Positions 14,565 to 20,114 of a DNA stretch of 20,114 nt are shown here, piece by piece; the first letter of the stretch is position 1, and each line of letters begins with the position of its first letter. The notes under the pieces are model-generated. The model had not been told where the DNA came from. It saw only the letters and a list, made by a program, of their open reading frames with translations, and ran no database searches. The stretch is from Verrucomicrobiales bacterium. GTDB lineage: Bacteria; Verrucomicrobiota; Verrucomicrobiia; Limisphaerales; UBA9464. The translations under genes were made by a program, and so were the position numbers. The stretch covers positions 1 through 20,114 of the forward strand of contig DLVS01000727.1 in NCBI GenBank assembly GCA_003445095.1. Reading direction: 5' to 3'.

Positions 14565-17500
14565 CTATTTACAGATCACGCAGTAGCGTGTCAGTGGATA
14601 CGGGCGCAGCCCCGGATCGTCCGTCGTTTGCGTCTGTGGGGTCGGCCAAAAGCATTTCTTCTTGTAGCCGATCGTGACGCACCCCTTGGGTTCACCATGG
14701 CAGTTCCATCTGCCGGTGGTGTCGAGCCAACAATAATCCCAAGTTCCCTTCTTCTTCGAGACCTCGTCACTGTTAGGCCGCTCTCGATCTCCACTCACTG
14801 TAAATAGATGCGCCGAAGCTCCGCCGGAACATTGGTGCACTTGGGCCATCGCCAAAGAGCCATAGCAAGTCGCCCGCGGATCCTTTTCAGGCCAATTTCC
14901 GCAATTCTTTGAAGACTCACCAAGAGAATCCCAGACATAACCCGCGCAGCCGGTCTGTTCGCCGCAATACCCAAGCCCAAAAGGGTCAATTCGGCTCGTA
15001 GGTCTGTTCCCTAAATAGACCTGCCCGTGTCCAATTTGGCTCGGATCGCCCCAAAGTCCCAGCCAGTCACGCGACCAGAAGACTCCATGAACTTCGTCTA
15101 GATGACGAGTTCTTAGCCAAGAAGCTCCTATTTCCTGATCATACTCAGCCCCAGTGAAGCCTCGCCGCTGTCCAAGAAATGTCGGTGTTCCGGAATCCTC
15201 ATTCTGAACCAGGCGACTGCCGTAGTCGCCGAAGGTGATACGATCCAGGACTCGACCGGACGCCGAGGTTACCAATCGCAGGCTGGAAAGTTGGTCCTCA
15301 TGCCCAAACAGATCTTCCCCTCGATACCTAACCGTCAGCACCTCGTCGATTTGGTTGCCGTAAACGTAGGTCGCCTGGGCCGCCGACTCTTGATCCTCTT
15401 CCTCAATGACCTGCCAGCCGTGATAGAAGAGGCGGACCGTCAGTTGCTCACCACCAGAAAATTGCTTTTGGATCCGCCGGCCAAATACGTCGTATGCGTA
15501 AATGTTGCGAGCGTCCGTTATTGCATCTCGGTGTTCGGTAAGTTGGTTGCGATAGTTCCAGGTAAGACGCTTTTGGAGGATTGTTCCCCGTTGCACCTGA
15601 ATGAGGTTACCATTGGGGTCATAGTTGCGTTTTTCGAGTGGCGTGCTGGTGTACTGATTCATCACGAAATCCGCCGGTTCAGGCACTGATCTATCCATTT
15701 GATATATCCCGGGCGCTTCGCCGCCGGTAACCCTGATACGATTGCCGACGCCGTCGAAGAAGTACTCAACTTCTTGGGATGGTTTGAGGAGTTCGGATCT
15801 CGCAGATCGCCTCAATCGGCCTACAGAATCATAAGAATAGGTCCTCGCGATATCGGTGCCGTGCAACTCTTGCTCTTCGAGCTTATTGCCTTCGCGGTCC
15901 CACTTGTAGGACCGAGCGTCCAGCACCGCGCCGTCGGGAATTCGTATGTGGCGGATGCCTATCACCTTGCGGGACCCGAAATCCCCGAGTTGGTTGGGCG
16001 AGCCTTCAATCCCGTCATAGTTGTATTCCGCTAACGTGCCGTTGGCATACCTACGCCGCGCGACGCGCGTAGGGCCGACGTAATCGTAGGTCGCAAGAAT
16101 CCCGCTTTGATCGGAAATTGCGCTGGGACGCTCCAGTGCGTCGAACGTGCGTTGGATCAGTCTCCCTCCAGGATAGGCGCAGGAGCTTAGATTTCCGACT
16201 CCGTCCCAAAGCGTCGTGGTCCTCTGACCATTCAAAGATTCCAAGGTGATTCTAGATAGCGAATCGAACGCCCGCGTCACTACTGACGCGTCATTCTCGC
16301 CTCGGACCAGTCGCGAGAGCCCATCATAGGCAAATCGCTCAAACGTCGTCGTCTTGGCGACCCCAGGACCGGGGACGATGTCACGGCCAACCAAACGGTC
16401 GTTGCCGTCATAGTGGCTGGTCCAATAGCTGCCGTTGGCGTCCCAGGTCTCAACGATGTTGCCATGCGGATCGAGTCGGTTCGTCAGGCCTGTGCCGTCC
16501 GCCATCACCGTAGCGAACTTTCGGTTCAGCCCGTCGTAAAGGTAGGTGGTGGCGTTGCCGTTGTCGTCGATCTGGCTGGTCAGGCGAGAGCTGTCGTCCC
16601 AGGTCTGGCGTGTGACAATCTGCCCGATCAAAGCGCCGGTTCCAATTCCGCCTTCGCGCATCTCGCGGATAGTGCGAACCAATCGGTCGAGGCCGTCCCA
16701 TTCATCATGAACGACATTCCCGAGAGCATCGATGCGCACGGTCTGGTTGCCTTTAGGATCGAAGCCATAGCGAGTCACGCTACCGACCGAATTCGTGACC
16801 GTGGCGAGCCGGTTGAGTGCATCGTACCCATAAGTCGTCACGAAAAGCTCGTCAGGAAGACGGAGATCGTGTTTCTCGAGCTCATCCTGTTGGATCACGT
16901 TGTTAGCAGCATCGTAGGTGAAGGTGATCGTATTGCCCTTGGCGTCCGTGCGTACGCGCAGGCGATTGGCAGTGTCGTAGGCCATCGTGGTCGCGTGGTT
17001 GTTGTCGTTCACCACTTCCACCAGGTCTGAGGTGCCCGCATAACGATATTGAGTTGTCGCCGCGCCGTCCCCGATTGGCGCCCCGGTTCCGTAATCGAAA
17101 AAGGCGTGATCCTCTCGGACTTTACGGTTCATGAAATCATACCGGAGCCAGTGCTGGCGCAAGCGAACGTTGCGGACGCTGCCCGGGACGTCCTCCAATT
17201 CGCCGGTGACAACCTCGTTGACGAGATTTCCGTTGGCGTCGAAATGGCTTCGCGTGGCATTGCCCATGGGATCGGTTTCCAACGCTAGCCGGTTGAAGCC
17301 GTCGTGAAGGAAGTCCGTGCGGCGCGGGTCATCCTCAAGCCCCGTCCACATCCGACTGCGATTTCCGTTCAGGTCATAGTCGATTTGGGTCGTCGAAGGA
17401 GTGGGCCCACCGTCGCCTCGAGTGACCCGAAACGGCAGATCTCTCTCGTCATAAATTGTTCGAACTACGTTGTCCGACTGGCGCCCGGACACGGCTTCCC

Positions 17501-20114
17501 CGAGCCGAGCGAAGGTCAGGTTGCGATTGGCGTCATAACGGTATTCGGTGGCGACAAAACGATCTGGTTCGGCTTCCTGTGCCGTTCGAATCCGGTGATT
17601 GAGGATTTCGTAGCTATGGAGCGTGGTCCAAGTGGGGTTCTCCGGGGACTGAACTGGGCCCGCCCCGGAGTCGATCCAGTTTTGACGCTCGACGCGGACC
17701 AGATTGTTGTTGGCGTCAAAGTAGAAATCGTTGGTGTACCGAACTCGCGACGGGGCACTAATTTCGGGTGAGACAGTGCGGATGACCTGATCCAAGGCGT
17801 TGACGACGAATCGTCGGTCGTAGCCGCGCGGATTCACTTCGCGAATCACGTTCCCTACGGAATCGTATTCGAAGGTAGTGGTCAGTGCGAAATGCGCGGA
17901 ATCAACGACGCGCCGCTGCAAATAACTGCGTTGCGATCCGGCCGCGTAATAAAATAACTCATCCCGGCGCCGGTGACCGGTTCCGTTCTCCGGAAGCACA
18001 TGGGCGGTCAGTTGGCCGAAGACGTTATACTCGAACAGCTCCACGATGCCAGCGATGCGATGCTCAGTTCGGATTCGGTTGCCGTGATCGTCGTAGTTAT
18101 GGGTTGTCATATTGCCCCGACCATCCCGGTGGCGGGTGACAAAATTGAATCCGCAGCACCCGCCGCCGGAGTGGTCGCTGTCATAGTCGAATTCCTCGAC
18201 GATGACGGCTTGGTCGTTTAGGGCGGCGATATCGGGGTCCTTTGAGGCGGGCAGGCGACGTAGGTGTCGAAGGTTGCCGCGGAGGCGCGGAGGTGCGTCG
18301 GCATTGCGATCCGATTCATAGGTGTAAATCGTTTTGTCGCCTCGGGGGTGGGTCACCATGCGGATCAAAGACTCGACGTTCCAAACGTAGCGCGTCTCGA
18401 AGAACGGAGGATCCGTGTCCCGAATTCTCCCAGTTGGCCGATTAGCCGTTTCAGTGGTCGGAGCATTCGGATTGGCGCGTCCGGTATACTCCCGGCGGAT
18501 CACCAGTCGATTTCGTCGGTCGTAGAGCATCTCCTTCACGTTTCCCATGCGGTCATTGAGGATGACTTTCAACACCGCCAGATTGTTCTCGGGCAACGCC
18601 TGGGAAAGCCGGACGTAGGTGAGATCGATGATACCCCCGCCCCAGATCTGCCGGATGACGCGATCGTAATTAACCTTTCCGGGATCTGATTCGGTCGAAT
18701 AGACGTTCGTGACAAACGGGCCCTGACCGAAGGTGGAGTCCGCGAGGTCGTTGCGTCGCCCGTCAGTCACCGTGAGGAGATTGTGATTCAGGCGATCATC
18801 ACCGTGTCCGGTGGAATAGGTGTAAGTGGTCGTCTTGCCATTGGGAAAGTCGTTGCCCGTGGGGGTACCGATCACGGCGGGCGACGTGACCGACTTGAGG
18901 TCCCCGGGGCCCCCGTCTGGCTCTCCGGCTGAGTAATATTCATACCGGACCGAACGCCCAGCGAAGTCCGTCACGCGACTGATGAATCCATCGTCGTTGT
19001 AGTCAACTCGGATTTGCCGGTCGAGGGTGTCTATCACTCTGATCAAGCGCCCCTGATCATCGTACGCAAAGCGCATCGTGTTCCCGTTGCGGTCCTCGAT
19101 GGCCGAAATCTTGCCTTGGGAGGGGAATCCATCGAACGGCCGGAAATGCCACTTCAGTTGATCGGCGAGGACCATCGTGAGGGTTCCATCGGGATTGGAA
19201 GTCAGCGACTGGAAGAATTCAGTCCTGGCCCAGGTGCCATCGGATCGACGCCAGAAACGATCCTTTCGCGCTCGTCCATTGCAGATGAAATAATTGGTCC
19301 CTTCCGGTTCGAGAAAAATGTTATAGGAGTAGTCCCATCCATTACCCATCGTCGTATTGAAGCCGATTTTCGAGCGGTAGTTTCGCGTCCAGATGAAATC
19401 CAGGCCGCGACCACGGATTTTCAGATCCTCGACATCGAGATACATCTCCCCCGAGAAGAGGTGAATTGGGTCGGTGGGTATCTTAGTTTCGCACTGGCAG
19501 CCCTGATCTTCAGGCGGGCAATCATCGTCGTTGGCTGGCCCCTGATCGCCCGAACCGTCCGAACCTATGTCACCACCATCGGGCGCACCGCCGTCGCCGG
19601 ACCCATCTTGGGGATCCGGCTCAGGTTCGGGTCCGCGATCGCAATCGCCGGTTACTGAGTACGGCGGGCAGTTGCAGCCCCATCCGGAGATCGTGATTCC
19701 CGAGCCAGGATCAGTCACGATGGTGGAGCCGTCGGGCGTCACGCTCCCGCTCGCCACGATCTCAAAACGTTCGGTGTCGTGATTGAAGCTGAGGAAGTAC
19801 GCGATCGAGCCGGGGGCCAGGCCGCTCATGTTGGGATACTCGACTTTGACCGGCCGCTCGGGATCAAAGTGTGCGCCGCCCGGCTGAAAGGTCCACGCGA
19901 ACGGTGGGGCCACACCGTCGGGCATCGGCATGGGCACATCATCGTGATGGACCTGATCGAGGGAGACGATGACCGGGTTGGCGGGTGTCACGCGGTTGCC
20001 CTTCTCATCGGTCATCGAGTTGGCTTGGACCGTAAACTGTAAGCCTTCGATACCGGCGCAGGTGAGCACGAGGTCGTTGGTGCCGTGGTATAGGACGGCG
20101 TTGGCCGGGTTCAA
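14565..20114 (-). CDS. Giant RHS/YD-repeat cell-surface protein with Cys-rich C-terminal tip (5' end outside window)
   Basis: At least 1849 residues, open at the right edge. Residues 1-155 are beta-rich ('GSIAYFLSFNHDTERFEIVASG', 'GITISGWGCNCPPY'). An acidic Gly/Asp/Pro linker follows (158-207), then a DUF6531-like entry at about 211 ('PTDPIHLFSGEMYLDVEDL', 'FIWTRNYRS'). Next come more than 20 degenerate YD repeats ('YDDQGRLIRV', 'YDGLNRKFATV', 'YDALNRLATV') that should build the RHS shell. The RHS-associated core closes with 'YLGNRPTSRIDPFGL' (ending at residue 1714). The last 135 residues (14568-14972) are a tip with 11 cysteines. RHS shells usually encapsulate a C-terminal effector and are exported; no toxin motif is recognisable here. 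Stop is TAG 14565-14567. The downstream gene, 46 bp on, encodes a secreted RCC1 protein and not a small immunity protein. Confidence 0.94.
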   Translation of the reverse strand: MNPANAVLYHGTNDLVLTCAGIEGLQFTVQANSMTDEKGNRVTPANPVIVSLDQVHHDDVPMPMPDGVAPPFAWTFQPGGAHFDPERPVKVEYPNMSGLAPGSIAYFLSFNHDTERFEIVASGSVTPDGSTIVTDPGSGITISGWGCNCPPYSVTGDCDRGPEPEPDPQDGSGDGGAPDGGDIGSDGSGDQGPANDDDCPPEDQGCQCETKIPTDPIHLFSGEMYLDVEDLKIRGRGLDFIWTRNYRSKIGFNTTMGNGWDYSYNIFLEPEGTNYFICNGRARKDRFWRRSDGTWARTEFFQSLTSNPDGTLTMVLADQLKWHFRPFDGFPSQGKISAIEDRNGNTMRFAYDDQGRLIRVIDTLDRQIRVDYNDDGFISRVTDFAGRSVRYEYYSAGEPDGGPGDLKSVTSPAVIGTPTGNDFPNGKTTTYTYSTGHGDDRLNHNLLTVTDGRRNDLADSTFGQGPFVTNVYSTESDPGKVNYDRVIRQIWGGGIIDLTYVRLSQALPENNLAVLKVILNDRMGNVKEMLYDRRNRLVIRREYTGRANPNAPTTETANRPTGRIRDTDPPFFETRYVWNVESLIRMVTHPRGDKTIYTYESDRNADAPPRLRGNLRHLRRLPASKDPDIAALNDQAVIVEEFDYDSDHSGGGCCGFNFVTRHRDGRGNMTTHNYDDHGNRIRTEHRIAGIVELFEYNVFGQLTAHVLPENGTGHRRRDELFYYAAGSQRSYLQRRVVDSAHFALTTTFEYDSVGNVIREVNPRGYDRRFVVNALDQVIRTVSPEISAPSRVRYTNDFYFDANNNLVRVERQNWIDSGAGPVQSPENPTWTTLHSYEILNHRIRTAQEAEPDRFVATEYRYDANRNLTFARLGEAVSGRQSDNVVRTIYDERDLPFRVTRGDGGPTPSTTQIDYDLNGNRSRMWTGLEDDPRRTDFLHDGFNRLALETDPMGNATRSHFDANGNLVNEVVTGELEDVPGSVRNVRLRQHWLRYDFMNRKVREDHAFFDYGTGAPIGDGAATTQYRYAGTSDLVEVVNDNNHATTMAYDTANRLRVRTDAKGNTITFTYDAANNVIQQDELEKHDLRLPDELFVTTYGYDALNRLATVTNSVGSVTRYGFDPKGNQTVRIDALGNVVHDEWDGLDRLVRTIREMREGGIGTGALIGQIVTRQTWDDSSRLTSQIDDNGNATTYLYDGLNRKFATVMADGTGLTNRLDPHGNIVETWDANGSYWTSHYDGNDRLVGRDIVPGPGVAKTTTFERFAYDGLSRLVRGENDASVVTRAFDSLSRITLESLNGQRTTTLWDGVGNLSSCAYPGGRLIQRTFDALERPSAISDQSGILATYDYVGPTRVARRRYANGTLAEYNYDGIEGSPNQLGDFGSRKVIGIRHIRIPDGAVLDARSYKWDREGNKLEEQELHGTDIARTYSYDSVGRLRRSARSELLKPSQEVEYFFDGVGNRIRVTGGEAPGIYQMDRSVPEPADFVMNQYTSTPLEKRNYDPNGNLIQVQRGTILQKRLTWNYRNQLTEHRDAITDARNIYAYDVFGRRIQKQFSGGEQLTVRLFYHGWQVIEEEDQESAAQATYVYGNQIDEVLTVRYRGEDLFGHEDQLSSLRLVTSASGRVLDRITFGDYGSRLVQNEDSGTPTFLGQRRGFTGAEYDQEIGASWLRTRHLDEVHGVFWSRDWLGLWGDPSQIGHGQVYLGNRPTSRIDPFGLGYCGEQTGCAGYVWDSLGESSKNCGNWPEKDPRATCYGSLAMAQVHQCSGGASAHLFTVSGDRERPNSDEVSKKKGTWDYCWLDTTGRWNCHGEPKGCVTIGYKKKCFWPTPQTQTTDDPGLRPYPLTRYCVICK

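Noticed and set aside
14973..19500. CRISPR or DNA tandem array in the repetitive right half
   Set aside because: The periodicity is at protein level (YD repeats) with diverged DNA and no constant repeat/spacer pattern.
14565..20114. Calling the RHS protein a proven polymorphic toxin with immunity gene
   Set aside because: The tip shows no recognisable toxin motif and no small immunity-type ORF lies directly downstream; only the RHS architecture supports it.

Overview
The window looks like chromosomal DNA from a GC-rich Gram-negative bacterium of the Verrucomicrobiota (or the wider Planctomycetes-Verrucomicrobia group). Several signs agree. There is a secreted protein ending in a VPETG / membrane helix / basic tail sorting signal of the PEP-CTERM / VPDSG-CTERM class. 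There is a secreted PQQ-type propeller opening with the 'WPEWRGP' signature. A multicopper oxidase ends in a 'YVIQA...AKFYR' tail, and there are an ApgM-type phosphoglycerate mutase and long YD-repeat and RCC1-repeat surface proteins. The phylum call is inference from these hallmarks; there is no rRNA or marker gene to settle it.

Left part (1-3818). A broken 3' piece of an FG-GAP/VCBS repeat protein runs in from the left edge on the plus strand and ends beside a degenerate tandem repeat. Facing it on the minus strand, in transcription order, are a compact adenylate-forming enzyme (PaaK/LuxE-like), ApgM phosphoglycerate mutase, the C-terminal stub of an AbiEii-like nucleotidyltransferase, a 66-codon ORF, and a sugar-phosphate nucleotidyltransferase. 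The last three overlap one another by a few bases.

Middle (3819-6393). A complete tRNA-Arg(UCG) with encoded CCA is followed on the plus strand by a gene for an exported protein with an exosortase-type C-terminus, preceded by a good sigma70-like promoter. Next come two minus-strand genes: a conserved hypothetical soluble protein and a four-helix membrane protein.

Right part (6466-20114). Everything lies on the minus strand with gaps of 46-100 bp. In transcription order it holds a giant RHS/YD-repeat protein (its 5' end lies beyond the right edge), a secreted Big2 + carboxypeptidase-regulatory-like + RCC1 propeller protein, a vanadium-haloperoxidase/PAP2-type enzyme, a multicopper oxidase, a membrane-anchored TraB/TIKI-type protein, and a secreted PQQ propeller. 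Almost all are exported or membrane proteins, so the block reads as a cell-surface / extracellular-oxidation locus. The most unusual points are the cysteine-rich RHS C-terminal tip followed by a secreted RCC1 protein instead of an immunity gene, and the adjacent haloperoxidase and multicopper oxidase genes. No CRISPR array, insertion sequence, integrase or rRNA was seen. No gene-free stretch exceeds about 290 bp; the longest are 4065-4350 (promoter and leader of the sorted protein) and 4921-5185 (one short palindrome, otherwise nothing recognised).
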